64,000 nt of DNA from Arion vulgaris (lineage: Eukaryota; Mollusca; Gastropoda; Stylommatophora; Arionidae), in assembly GCA_020796225.1 (NCBI GenBank), contig CM036759.1:68452590-68516589 (forward strand), read 5' to 3'. The notes under the pieces were generated by a model. That model was not told the DNA's origin and searched no databases. It was given only the letters and a program-made list of their open reading frames with translations. A program made the translations under genes and the position numbers. Of this stretch, positions 1 to 11,989 are shown piece by piece. The stretch's first letter is position 1. Each line of letters opens with the position of its first letter.

Positions 1-439
1 TTGCAACATGTGGCCAACTTGTAGAGAATATGTTTGATAGTTTTTTTTCTGTGAATTTTTAAAAAAGATAACCTAGTTCTGGGTGGGTCTCCCACCGTAA
101 ACATCTTACTAAAAGAAGGGGAAAACCAAGAAAAGATGGATAGACAATATCAAGACCACACTACATAAACACGGATATAACATAACAAGGGCGACTCATC
201 TGTCCCTATAACGCTAATTAAAGCTCCTATCCCTACGCTTAACGGCAAGAGTGGACAGCCAACTACATCTTCCACCTGGGAATAGACAATAGACCAAAAG
301 ATGGGGGTAAATGGTCTCACTAGAATATTGATAATCAACATTCTACTGTATCTGATTGCAAATAATATTTCTGCAGATGCAATATTGCAACTAAATAATG
401 AACTTTTGTTTGTGTTAGAATCACACTGTAGCCATCATC

Positions 440-1525
440 ATCAAATAGCTTGTCCTGAGCAGAACTTTGCCACCCCAACAGTCCTCCGGAATTTCTCTCT
501 ATCATAGGCCAGATGTCCTGCAGCTGTCATGTTCAAACTATCAGTCACATCCTGAATCCATCTTTCCGTGGTCTTCCTCTTCTTCTCTTTGCCGGTATGC
601 CTCCTTCCATGATAGTCTTCTCCAGCCCTTCATGTCTTTTTATATGTCCAAAATATCTCAATTTTCTTATTTGTAGCATCAGCCAGTTTTCTTTAATTTT
701 GAGTTCTTTCTGGATATTTGTTCTCTTCTCTGTCCAAGATATACAAAGGACTCTTCTGTAACACTTATATTCAAAAGCACTTATATGTTTTTCCACTTCT
801 TTATTAAATGTCCATGCTTCACACCCATACGTTGCCACTTTGAATATGCATGCTCTTAGTATTCTGATCTTTGTTTTCTTATCAGTTCCGTTCCATACTG
901 TTTTGAGTTGTTTAATTTTTGTAAAGCTATGTTTGTTCTTCTTTTAATTTCCTTCATCCCATTTCCATCTGTTTTAGTAGTGAACCAAGATATTCAAAAC
1001 TGTTCACATTTTCTACTTTCTCTGTTGATAAAAATATCATTTGTCATTTGTTTTATCTGTTGTCATTATTTTTGTTTTTGCCACATTGGGATAAAGATTT
1101 TATTTTTCGCTTTTATCTTTCACTTCTAATAATTTCTCAATCCCTTTTGTGATGTTGACAGTAACACTGTATCATCAGCGTATCTTAGTTCAGGTATTTC
1201 TCTTCCTCCGATTATAAAAGGATCGTATTGTTCTTTTCCGCTACCTTCTGTAACATTCCTCATGTTTTCTGCATATATGTTAAACAGACAAGGCGACAGA
1301 ATGCAGCCTTGTCTGACTCCTGCCCTATGTCAATCCAGTCTGATGTATCATCACATGTTCTTACAGCCGCCATTTGATCACTATAAAGTTCTCTTATGAT
1401 CTGTATAAAAAAATAATGGGAATCCCATTTCTCCCATAATCTTCCACAATTCCTGATGCTCTACACAATCAAATGCCTTTGAGTAGTCAATAAAGCCTGT
1501 AGCCATACAGACCATTTTATATATA
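440..1525 (-). mobile_element. RTE-like LINE fragment (RT domain to 3' end)
   Basis: Read on the minus strand from about 1525 downward, this gives the reverse transcriptase palm: FIDYSKAFDCV (motif A), then GVRQGCILSPCLFNIYAENM, then RYADDTVLLS with the catalytic DD at about 1168-1182. It continues into the C-terminal region (YGCEAWTFNKEVEKHISAFE, RKLRYFGHIKRHEGLEKTI, RRRGRPRK) at 545-838. These motif strings are typical of RTE/BovB-type non-LTR elements. The frame is broken several times and the 5' endonuclease region is absent, so this is a 5'-truncated dead copy. Related 3' pieces lie at 24.9, 31.2 and 43.4 kb. Confidence 0.9.
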
Positions 1526-1540
1526 TATGAAGGCACAGTT

Positions 1541-1878
1541 ATAGACTGACTGCGATCAACTCATGCTTATATTTCAGAATACAATAGATGAAATAGTTGT
1601 GCCCCTGCTAAAAGGCGGACATGACGGCAGAACACGTTCTGCAAGACTGTCAACGGTTAGCAGGTATAAGAAAATAACATGGCCCTAAAACACAGAGCTT
1701 CGCGAGAAGTTGTGGAGGAACAGAATCCCTTAAAACCACGGTAAAATTCATGATAAAGTTGGTTCATCAGTCTAGGAGAGAGGAAGAAAGAGAGAAGAGA
1801 GATGAAATAGGAAAATATGTTATATACTGACTGCTGTCAACTCATGCTTATATTGCAGAATACAATAGATGAAATAGG
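1541..1878 (+). repeat. LINE RNase H-region remnant between ~52-bp direct repeats
   Basis: A segment of about 52 bp containing CAACTCATGCTTATATT and ACAATAGATGAAATAG occurs at about 1548-1597 and again at about 1824-1878. Between them, about 1600-1795 reads on the plus strand as MTAEHVLQDCQRLAGIRK, the C-terminal zinc-knuckle-like tail seen in RNase H-bearing LINEs (compare AEHILQDCPEYD at 36.6 kb). The repeat pair is too long for an ordinary target-site duplication and looks like a local duplication. Confidence 0.6.
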
Positions 1879-1879
1879 A

Positions 1880-2419
1880 AAATAAGTGGTAAGGTAGTTT
1901 TACAAAGAACCAAAAATAAGACAAAATGATATTTCAACCGAAAGACAGTCCTCTTGTATCAAACAAAAGATACAAAACAAAACAGGATACAAAACAATGG
2001 TCCTATGTGGAACATATAATAGACAAAGTGACAACTTTAATATTAGGATTTCTAAATGCCGTAGATAATAAGAAATATATGACTCAAAAGTAAACAACAA
2101 AATAAGTAAGGAAAGCTGGTTATTGTAATAATATATTTCATATCTATATATATCTAGCACATATTATGGAGCATGAGAAAAGACAGCATTAAGAAGCTTA
2201 GAAATCTAGTGTGTTGAGTTCATAACACTGCAAGCTACTATATGAAGATTTATGGACAAAGGGACTCTGATCATCAGAGGAACAAAATCGGATGACTGGG
2301 ACTTGAATGTTTGAAGCTCTCAAATGCCAGGTATATCGTGTAGATGTTGCTACACACAGTCACTAAACTTCTTTTAAGTTTTACAGACAGAACCTTTTTC
2401 AACATTGGTAAATAATTGC
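1880..2419. other. Unassigned AT-rich stretch
   Basis: No gene, array or recognised element is visible. The short open frames here show no family resemblance. Confidence 0.5.
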
Positions 2420-2690
2420 TTAGATAACCACCCGTTTGTTGCCAGGGCTCACAAGGGGAGCAAAGAACAGTAACACTGTGACCTACAAGGCATGTCACAA
2501 GAAGCGACTGAGGTAGGAGCCTAGGGAAGCTGTCCAGTAACTAAAAGGCATCACAGAAATCGGATGTGCTGGCCTACTTGTAGGTGCATAACTGGCACAA
2601 CGTACAATCACTCTTAGACTCGGATCACATACAAATGACAAAGAATGATTAACAAGTGGTCGATATAGAGCGTTTGAAGAATAAGCTTAG
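2420..2690 (+). mobile_element. tRNA-derived SINE, family 1
   Basis: Shares a long colinear block with copies at 17.56 kb (minus), 45.83 kb (plus) and 52.9 kb (plus). The order is: a head near CACCCGTTTGTTGCC, AGCAAAGAACAGTAACACTG, a core CTACAAGGCATGTCA, then GATGTGCTGGCCTACTTGT, GGTGCATAACTGGCACAACG and AACAAGTGGTCGATAT. The core resembles the TGTCGTAAGAGGCGACT motif of common marine-invertebrate SINEs (recollection, not searched). Confidence 0.7.
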
Positions 2691-2902
2691 ATAACAATGC
2701 AAGTTTTGCATGTAAAAACCACCCTCAATTACAAAAGTGATAAATACTTTGTATTTTTGGTTGAAATATTACTTATTCTGGTTTTTTCCTTGTAAACGTA
2801 ACTTTGATTCATATTTTCATATTTCACCATCGGTACACAGTTTTACTGTAGCAGTTCCCTTTTTATTGATATCAACATTGCATATATCTGAACTGTAAAC
2901 AT

Positions 2903-3117
2903 TGACTGATGTACATTATCAGTTGTCTGTATGACAGATGTACATTATTAGTTGTCTTGTCTGTGTGACTGATGTACATTATCAGTTGTCATGTCTGTAT
3001 GACTGATGTACATTATCAGTTGTCTTGTCTGTATGACTGATGTACATTATTAGTTTTCTTGTCTGTATGACTGACGTACATTATCAGTTGTCTTGTCTGT
3101 ATGACTGATGTACATGT
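2903..3117. repeat. 34-bp minisatellite, ~6 copies
   Basis: The unit contains CTGTATGACTGATGTACATT and CAGTTGTCTTG. The first copies are shorter and the later ones nearly identical. Not coding. Confidence 0.95.
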
Positions 3118-3282
3118 TGCACATTTTGCTGATATTAATGCTACTATGATCTGTTTGTAGTTTATTTTTTTCTTATTTCTATACAGTATCTATTGATATA
3201 TATATATTTATTATACATGTCTTGTATTCCAGTTTTTATCTTGACAATTATTTATTGCACTTATATCAACTCTCATTTCATT

Positions 3283-4090
3283 TGTTTAACTGTTCAGTTA
3301 CTCTAGAGCACTGGGCCTCGTTTCATTTGTTTAACTGTCAGTTTCTAGAGCACTGCCTGTAAAACTCATTCATTTGTTTAACTGTTCATTCTCTGAGCAC
3401 TGGCCTCATTTCATTTGTTTAACTGTTCAGTTACTCTAGAGCACTGGGCCTTGTAACAATCTCATTTCATTTGTTTAACTGTTCATTTACTCTAGAGCAC
3501 TGGGCCTCATTTCATTGTTTAACTGTTCAGTTACTCTAGAGCACTGGGCCTCGCTTTCATCTGTTTAACTGTTCAGTTACTCTAGTGCACTGGCCTGACA
3601 ACTCATTTCATCTGTTTAACTGTTCAGTTACTCTAGTGCACTGGGCCTTGTAACAATCTCATTTCATCTGTTTAACTGTTCAGTTACTCTAGAGCACTGG
3701 ACCTTGTAACAATCTCATTTCATTTGTTTAACTGTTCAGTTACTCTAGTGCACTGGCCTCGTTTCATTTGTTTAACTGTTCAGTTACTCTAGAGCACTGG
3801 GCCTTGTAACAATCTCATTTCATTTGTTTAACTGTTCAGTTACTCTAGATCACTGGGCCTCGTTTCATTTGTTTAACTGTTCAGTTACTCTAGAGCACTG
3901 GGCCTTGTAACAATCTCATTTCATCTGTTTAACTGTTCAGTTACTCTAGAGCACTGGGCCTTGTAACAATCTCATTTCATTTGTTTAACTGTTCAGTTAC
4001 TCTAGAGCACTGGGCCTTGTAGTAATCTCATTTCATTTGTTTAACTGTTCAGTTACTCTAGAGCACTGGGCCTTGTAGTAATCTCATTTT
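3283..4090. repeat. ~56-bp minisatellite, ~16 copies
   Basis: The unit contains TTTGTTTAACTGTTCAGTTA and CTAGAGCACTGGGCC, with long and short forms that differ by the tail CTTGTAACAATCTCAT. Copies near 3350-3420 lose single bases throughout, which may be consensus error. Confidence 0.95.
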
Positions 4091-4394
4091 CTAATTTTAT
4101 GATATATATATATATAGAGTTCTGTCTGGTAACATATGTTGTGTTTGTGATAGTTACAGCTGTTTCATCGTTGTAGTCGGGCATGTGATAGTTCGCCACG
4201 AAAAGTCCGTTTGGGCCTTTTCTGCAAGCTCATGTGGTAGAATGGTCAAGGAAGCCAGTGGTGCATTTAGTATGACAACAAGCAACATGACAATGAGTTA
4301 CGGCGTGTCTAGGCACTACTCATGCTTGCATTCTGAATGATTCATTGAGTATGATCCAAAAGGTGAAGGCTGGTTCGGTGCGCAGGTGTCGACA

Positions 4395-4560
4395 TTTTGC
4401 AGAATTATACTTATCTTTGTTCCGGGGCACATGGGTGTGCAATGAGAGAACAGACAGACTAGCTAGTTCTGCCTCTATACCAGGGAGCCAGCCAATGTAT
4501 AAAGCTGACATTCTGAATAACCTCATAGAGTCTGGTTGCAAAGAGAATTTTCATTTAACT
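4395..4560 (+). mobile_element. RNase H-region LINE fragment
   Basis: Reads WVCNERTDRLASSASIPGSQ followed by YKADILNNL, the last catalytic-Asp region of a LINE RNase H domain (family form: GNERADRLA...DRSDILHALR). Only this segment survives. It matches the family seen at 39.1 and 63.3 kb. Confidence 0.7.
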
Positions 4561-5585
4561 CTTAACCATTGGCAGGTTTCTAAGGTTTTTTTGATATTTT
4601 TGATGCCCTGCTCTATATTTAGGAACCATACCAATTCTTTGCATTGAAAATAGGAATGTTATATATAGTTGGAAAGCTAATTGGATGAGCTATCGGGATA
4701 TGTGGTTTTAACATAAGTGTGATGTAATTTATGATATCCGTGACCTACTTATGGAAAATCTAAAAATAGATTATTCTACAAATGAAAAATTTTTTACAGT
4801 CACAAAGAAGGAAAAAATAAGTATGACGAATATAATGGAATCTTTTATTACAGTCTTTTAAAGTCTTCATATTTGCAAAACATATATGAATTTAAACATG
4901 TTTGGGAAATATGAAAGGCAGTAATCATGAAATTTATAATATTCAATATTTTCAAATTGTAAAGAAAAAAAGTCAATAAATATCGCCTTCAAGAGAAAAT
5001 GATGCCGAATTGGTCTAGTAAGCAGCCTATAAAGAACTAACACTTATAGTATCATACATAAACATTAAATAGGTATATAATTTCTAAACATTGCAAGTAA
5101 AAGATATTATTGAACAAAAATATGATTACGCAATGATATTTGATAGACAAAATAGTCAGGAAAAAAGTTATCGGACATCTTGCAAACAGAGTCAAAGTGA
5201 CACAGGCATAGAATGTTTATCTGACACAAGCATAGATATTTCAAGAATCACTGGTGTCTTCATCAGGACAGTAATCTGAGTTATTAGAATCCATTTTATC
5301 ACATATTTGGGGATTTTGGCTGGAGCAATTTGGGCGTTTATACAAAATGGCAAGTGGGAAATGAGGTGTGCTCCAATCAACGAGATTAGACATCTAAAAA
5401 TATATAATTAATTTTTTTATAATTTTTTTATTAGATTATAATATGTTCTGCTTTAGATAACATAAATTTTACCAACTTAAATGCAAAATGGATACAAAAT
5501 TATGGCCACTTAAATAGGCATGTTGCATCGATCATAAATGATCGAAATCCCAATATCCCAATGGTTAGGTTAAACCAATCCACAT
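4561..5585. other. Unassigned AT-rich stretch
   Basis: Very AT-rich. The short overlapping ORFs on both strands at 5091-5380 resemble nothing I recognise. No array or element boundary is visible. Confidence 0.5.
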
Positions 5586-5589
5586 CAAC

Positions 5590-5785
5590 TACTAGATTAC
5601 AGAAGCTGGGATTGAAGATTGGAGTGGCAAGAAAAGAAGTGCACAACATGTATATGAGTAGGCTCACCAATCAAAATTGAACTGGTGCGGTCAGTCGATG
5701 GATGCTGTTGGAGATATTGCAAAGGGGATCACAGCACCTATGGACATGTCAAAAGCGCAATGAAGATATTCCAAACTGAAACTGA
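5590..5785 (+). mobile_element. LINE tail fragment (RNase H family)
   Basis: Translates to LGLKIGVARKEVHNMYMSRL, then a stop, then LLEILQRGSQHLWTCQK. This aligns with MGVNIGAARKERHTRYAKRL and SEHLWTCPK in the copy at 63.5 kb. In-frame stops show decay. Confidence 0.7.
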
Positions 5786-5786
5786 A

Positions 5787-6135
5787 AAAAACTGAATGTA
5801 ATAGTTACAACTGTTATCATCATTGCTGTATGCATGTAATAGTTACAGCTGTTTCATCATTGCTGTAGTTGTGAATGTAATAGTTACAGCTGTTTCATCA
5901 TTGCTGTAGTTGTGAATGTAATAGTTACAGCTGTTTCATCTTTGCTGTAGTCGTGAATGTAATAGTTACAGCTGTTTCATCATTGCTGTAGTAGTGAATG
6001 TAATAGTTACAGCTGTTTCATCGTTGCTGTAGTTATGAATGTGATAGTTACAGCTGTTTCATCATTTCTGTATCTGAATGTAATAGTTACAGCTGTTTCA
6101 TCAATGCTGTAATCGTGAATGTAATAGTTACATGT
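5787..6135. repeat. 41-bp minisatellite, ~8 copies
   Basis: The unit contains GAATGTAATAGTTACAGCTG and TTTCATCATTGCTGTAGT. A single related copy stands alone at about 4147-4180, suggesting the unit was once ordinary local sequence. Confidence 0.95.
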
Positions 6136-6340
6136 TTGTGCAGACAGAAGTAGCTGTCATCTGAGATTACTGTCACATGTAGCTAATGTTAGACATGTTT
6201 GTGCAGACAGAAGTAGCTGTCATCTGAGATTACTGTCACATGTAGCTAATGTTAGACATGTTTGTGCAGACAGAAGTAGCTGTCATCTGAGTTGACTATC
6301 AACTTTGTCTCAGATTACTGTCACATGTAGCTAATGAGCT
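6136..6340. repeat. 63-bp tandem repeat, 3 copies
   Basis: The unit contains GACATGTTTGTGCAGACAGA and GATTACTGTCACATGTAGCT. The third copy carries a short internal insertion. It follows the 41-bp array directly. Confidence 0.95.
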
Positions 6341-6617
6341 AATCAAGGAAAGATTACGGACTTCTGGCTAGATAACCATCCAACTTCTTTAACATACAGA
6401 CTACCATACAGACTCACCTACAGACAACTGGTGTTGGGGGTGTAAAAGTAGAGAGCTTATTTTCATACCATGTGATATATTTGGAAATACAAACAAATGT
6501 CGCTTCCATTGTCAGATTTGATCCTTGTACCCTGACTAACCGCTACACTTATCACAGCTCTGTCTCTGGATTGATCCTTGGACCTTGCTCCTCATGGCGT
6601 CATATTTGCATTGAGAT

Positions 6618-9358
6618 ACCGTTCTTTTAGTAATTTGCACTACTTTTTTCAGCGCAGTCCGTGACGGTAAAAAAATTTAACACAAGTCAGCCATTTTGTT
6701 TTTTCGATCGAATCGATGAAACAGCGTGTAAACAATTGCTTCATATGAAATATGTGTCATTCATATAGTAAAACCGATTGTTCTACATGTAGCTGTAACA
6801 TATTCTACAGATCTGGAAAATTATATGTTAAGTATAAGCTATTTTTAACGAAATTTTTTTCGATGGTCACTACCATTGTTTTGGAACCTTGAAAATTTTG
6901 CTTGGGTACTACCCATAAACATCGTATTTCGTGCAGACGGGATTATAAACTTCTCTTTACTCGTAAATTTTCATTACTAGAAACATTTTCTCTCTTCTAA
7001 GGGCAACTTTACGTCTGCACGGCGTCAATAACCTACCAGACTTACCATTTCTCTGTCTACTGAGATTCTTCGTATTTAGCTTTTTAGCCTGTCCATAACA
7101 GACACATTTTCTGCAGGTTTGCTTTGATCTTCATTGTGAAAATTTTTCGTCATTTACTTGTGTCAACGATATCCAGCAATGCTAAATACAAATTTTTAAT
7201 TTTCTTTTTATATTTCAAACATTATTTATGCCTTTCAGTTGACTTTTGTATCGAGTATCAACCGTAATATTAAATATCCCACACTAGATCTAGCTGTCCA
7301 AAGTGAACCATTCATCAGCGATAGACGGCAATAATGACTGGACCGATCTTTATCGTACACTATTCAGATTTACTTGAGAAGTTTCATATTATTGTATTGT
7401 GATTTCAGGATTAAAATAACTAATGAATCATATCAGTATTCTATTGTCTTTCTTAATTATAGGCATTTCATGTTTAAAAGTTGTGCCATTTAAATTGCAC
7501 TCATTGCTTAGTTGCAATGAAGCTCTGTTTTCAAAATATAGTCTAGTAGCAATTTCAAATGTAACTATTGCAAGATCATCTACATTTTCTTTTATGTAAA
7601 CTTCTTCTGTGACTTTTAATTTATTAGTGGTTGAGCTAAATGTGATCATTTATATTTACTCCACATTTATAAATGATTTACCAAATAAGTATCCAGCATG
7701 TTTGTATGTGAGATGTGCATACATAAGTAAATATATAAAACTCACACTATCCAAAGAGTCACTCAGAACAGCACAACATATTGCAGATAAATCAAGAAAT
7801 ATATGAATACAAAAATTAACCTCTGATGTTAGAGTGAATAATTTACCAATATGCTTTTATTATTTTCTAAATTGTTTTGGTTGTGTGGAACATATAATGA
7901 GCACTAGATCAACAGTTTCAATAAATAATATTCATTATGATCTCCCATGCAACTGACTTCAACCTTGCAATAACATTAAATATATTTATTACTTTATTTT
8001 AAAAACTGGAGATAGAGGTTGTGTGAATAATTTACTCAGAAAGTGTTAAAGCTTGACCATCATTGCAAGACTAAGGTCAAATGCATGGGGAAATTAGAAA
8101 GGATATTATTCAATGAAATTGTTGATCTAGTAGTCAATACATTTTTAAAACAATCAAGAAAGTTTTTGACAATAATGAAAACACACTGATAAATCATTTA
8201 CCTGTACTTCAACTATATATAAATTAGGATTTATACAAAGATCTGATTTGCTGTATCATTGTGTTTACTGTACCTTTGATTAATCAATTTTACTCAAAGC
8301 TCAGGTCCTACACAAAATTTCAATGACATAAAATGTGCTTGTTCAATGTATGTTCATGTAGAAGACAGGATGCAGTATTTCATCACTAATTACCACATTT
8401 ACTTCAACCGATAACAAATTAAAATTCACAGAAGAAGTTTACACAAAAAAGAAAATGTAGATGATCTTGCAATAGTTACATTTGAAATTACTACTAGACT
8501 ATATTTTGTCACAGAGCTTCATTGCAGCTAAGCAATGAGTGCAATTTAAATGGCACAACTTTTAAACATGAAATGCCTATAATTAAGAAAGACAACAGAA
8601 TACTGATATGATTCACTAGTTATTTTAATCCTGAAATCACAATACAATAATATGAGACTTCTCAAGTAAATCTGAATAGTGTCGATAAAGATCGGTGACG
8701 AATGGTTCACTTTGGACAGCTAGATCTAATGTGGTATATTTAATATTACCGTTGATACTCGATACAAAAGTCAACTGAAAGGCATAAATAATGTTTGAAA
8801 TATAAAAAGAAAATTAAAAATTTGTATTTAGCATTGCTGGATATCGTTGACACAAGTAAAATGACGAAAAATTTCACAAGAAGATCACAAACTGCAGCGG
8901 TTTTATGGACATCAAAAGCAAACCGGCTTCGTAGCACAGAGAAATGGTAAGTCTGGTAGGTTATTGACGCCGTGCAGACGTAAAGTTGCCCTTAGAAGAG
9001 AGAAAATGTTTCTAGTAATGAAAATTTACGAGTAAAGAGAAGTTTATAATCCCGTTGCCGAAATACATGTTTATGGTAGTACCAAGCAAAATTTTCAAGG
9101 TTCCAACAAAACAATGGTAGGACCATCGAAAAAATGAGCTTCTACTTAACATATAATTTTTCCAGATCTGTAGAATATGTTACAGTTACAGTAGAACAAT
9201 CGGTTTTACTATATGAATGACACATATTTCATATGAAGCAATTGTTTACACGCTGTTTCATCGATTCGATCAAAAAAACAAAATGGCTGACTTGTGTTAA
9301 ATTTTTTACCGTCACTGACTGCGACTGAAAAAGTAGTGCAAATTACTAAAAGAGCGGT
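6618..9358. mobile_element. Large foldback (inverted-repeat) element, arms ~1 kb
   Basis: About 6618-7650 and about 8390-9358 are reverse complements of each other over their whole length, with scattered substitutions and indels. Matching landmarks are CTTTTAGTAATTTGCACTAC at the outer edge, TCGATCGAATCGATGAAACA, ATATGTGTCATTCATATAGT, and an inner block around ACATTTTCTTTTATGTAAAC. The spacer of about 740 bp (7651-8389) is AT-rich and unassigned. The left arm holds a 73-codon ORF on the minus strand (7428-7649). The right arm carries the same protein sequence with frameshifts, so the arms descend from something that may once have coded. No known transposase was recognised. Confidence 0.85.
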
Positions 9359-9391
9359 GTTGGTACACCGTGTCCTACAAAACAAGTGCAC

Positions 9392-9860
9392 TAACCACTA
9401 CACAATCACAACTCTCACTGGTTGGTGTGTCGTACACAATCCCAACCCTGCCACTGGTTGGCGTCGATACAATTACAACTCTGTCTCTGGTTGGTGTGTT
9501 GTACACAATCACAATTCTGTCTCTGGTTGGTGTGTCATACACAATCACAACTCTGTTCTTCGTTGATGTGTCGTACACAATCACAACTCTGTCCTTCGTT
9601 GATGTGTCATACACATCCACTCTGTCTCTGGTTGGTGTGTTTCACTATCAGTGTTCCTTTATCTCACAACAAACAAAGTTGAAATAATTGTTGATTGATG
9701 TACAATAAACTCTTCCTTCTGATGTGCATACACTATCCCATCTCTGTCTCTGGTTGGTGTGTTGTACACTTATCAGTGGTTCCTTTATCCTCACAACAAA
9801 ACAAAAAAGATTGAGGAAATAATTTATTGATTGATGTATGCAATAATTTTCTTTCTGCAT
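9392..9860. repeat. Short tandem array and ~120-bp duplication beside the foldback
   Basis: Units of about 38-54 bp containing CACAATCACAACTCTGTCTC and TGGTTGGTGTG repeat about 7 times to about 9650. A block containing TCTCTGGTTGGTGTGTT and TTATCTCACAACAAA-like sequence is then repeated once at about 9740-9850. A diverged unit also lies left of the foldback (about 6534-6570), so the foldback may sit inside this array. Confidence 0.85.
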
Positions 9861-10284
9861 GTTGTTTCTTTATATTAATATCAAAACAATTTGCTAGTTG
9901 AGAGAGTGACACTGTTGGACTGTAGAGAAGATACATGTAAATTAACTATATTTATTTCTTACTGTTTCTATATATATATATTTTGGAAGGGGTTTTTTTG
10001 GTGATCACTGACTAATGTGTTATTTGAATCCAGAAGAATTTCAGGAAATATCTTCTACAAATTCCTAACAAGAAAATGTCTGTTATTTGTATTTGTTTTT
10101 TTAAAACCAAAACTCATTTTGTCAAATTTTAGATCTAATATCACAAATAAGTGGACCAAACGTTGTATGATATTCTATCAGTTAATACAAATATTGGAGA
10201 CTCAATATTTTGTTGCATTATTTGTTTTTGCATTCTTTGTTGTTGTATTATTTATGCAGCTTTTTATGAAAATGAATAACACAC
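9861..10284. other. Unassigned stretch
   Basis: AT-rich with no recognised element. The first part of the open frame at 10017-10418 has no recognisable similarity and runs into the LINE that follows. Confidence 0.4.
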
Positions 10285-10745
10285 TATGCGTGAATTCACT
10301 ACCAATGACATTGCGGAAACAAGTACTCCAGTGCTTTATTGAACTACTACTTATGTATGACAACGAATCATGGACAATGAACAAGCAATCAATACGATCA
10401 TTGGAAGCCACAGAGTAGAAGATTACTAAAAATTCCATGGACAGCGAAGAAAACAAATGATATGGTTTTAATTCAGACCTGCACACAAATAAACCTTATA
10501 AAAAAATAAGAATCAGACAATCAAAGTTCTTCAGTCATATAACGCCAAGGGGTTTAGAACATTTAGTGAACAAAAGGTAAAATTCAGGGAAAGAGAGATA
10601 ATGGAAGACGGAGGAAGAAGATGTTGAATGGCCTGACATCATGGTTCGACAAAAGATCGATGTCCGAATTGATTAACTGCACCAAGCAGAGAGGATTGTG
10701 GAGAACCATGATCGCCTACACTGGGGGGCATGGCACTTGATTGAT
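10285..10745 (+). mobile_element. RTE-like LINE 3' fragment
   Basis: Encodes MTLRKQVLQCFIELLLMYDN, ESWTMNKQSIRSLEA and, after frameshifts, KKIRIRQSKFFSHI. The nucleotide similarity continues to the 3' end around GCATGGCACTTGATTGATTG. The same family is on the minus strand at 34.64-35.11 kb. It is the C-terminal, post-RT part only. Confidence 0.8.
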
Positions 10746-10789
10746 TGAAAGATACTACCATTGTAAAGATAAGATATTTGCTTGACATT

Positions 10790-11140
10790 CTCTTACTACG
10801 TTCCCATCATGATATAGCACCCAAACCAAAGCATGTATACAGGTGACTACGTTCTCATCATGGTACATCGTCCAAACCAAAACATATATATACAGGTGAC
10901 TACGTTCTCATCATGGTACATCGTCCAAACCAAAACATATATACAGGTAACTACGTTCCCATCATGATACATCACCCAAAGCCTATATACATGTGACTAC
11001 GTTCCCATAATGATACATCATCCAAACCAAAACATATATACAGGTGATTACGTTCTCTTCATGATACATAAACCAAAACTTATATACTGGGGACTACGTT
11101 CCCTTCATGATACATAAACCAAATCATATATACAGGTTAC
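10790..11140. repeat. ~50-bp minisatellite, ~7 copies
   Basis: The unit contains ACAGGTGACTACGTTCTCAT and ATGGTACATCGTCCAAACCA. Later copies are shortened. It lies between two LINE fragments. Confidence 0.9.
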
Positions 11141-11865
11141 TGACTGCATAAGAATACTAATGATATTAAGGATAGAAGATTAAAATGAGACATTTCATGG
11201 ATTGCCAAAACTGAAAGAACAATTAGCCAGATGACAACAGTACTGAACCTACCAAAAGGGCAAGAATGGATCTGATAGATGGAAGTATGGCCAACTACCA
11301 CAATGTTATAATGACTCTTGGAAGGTAATATCAAGATTATGGCAATATGAATGTTAAACTGGTAATTAAACCGCTGACTGCAGATAGTGATGACGATGTT
11401 GTTGTTGTAGTGAGAAATTAGGCTAGACTTTCTGAACTATATAGCATGAAATGTAGAATTGTTGCAGAGGGTAAAAGTGCATACAGGGCAACTACTTCCA
11501 GTATGAGGATGAACGTTGAGCTGTTTCTGTTGCCCTCCATTGGTTCTCTGTTTACTGTGTCCATTATTGTGTCTGACTTTCAGTTAATGACTCAGAAAGT
11601 TCAAAATGGTAGGTTGGTATATGAATGAATGTTGTCTATCGAGGTTTCCAACGTCCAGAATCTTACATGGACCTATTGTCCTAGATATACGGACGTTCAT
11701 GGCAATGGAAGAGTGGACATTCTTGCATCATCAGTAGTGATCGTCGGGGAGTTGACGTTAGATTGGGGGCGTCTTTTAGTTACTCAGTGACTCTGTTGGA
11801 AGAGACAACTGACAACGATGTTGAATCTATACGGTCATTTTGAAATTATATGTTGTAGAAGTAAA

Positions 11866-11975
11866 ACTGAATGTCCAAGGTGTAGAAGTAAAACTGAATG
11901 TCCAAGGTGTAGAAGTAAAACTGAATGTCCAAGGTGTAGAAGTAAAACTGAATGTCCAAGGTGTGGAAGGAAACG
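11866..11975 (+). repeat. 27-bp (9-codon) tandem repeat inside a LINE zinc-knuckle
   Basis: The unit TGTAGAAGTAAAACTGAATG plus TCCAAGG occurs about 4 times. In frame it reads CRSKTECPR repeated, then CGRKRV. Each unit keeps the CxxC-type spacing of the element's C-terminal motif (other copies read TSRTGCLRGRVRG). Confidence 0.9.
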
Positions 11976-11989
11976 TGTTTTAACTAAGC

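Noticed and set aside
9294..9687. ORFs of 81-105 codons on both strands
   Set aside because: They translate the short array next to the foldback in every frame; no coding signature.
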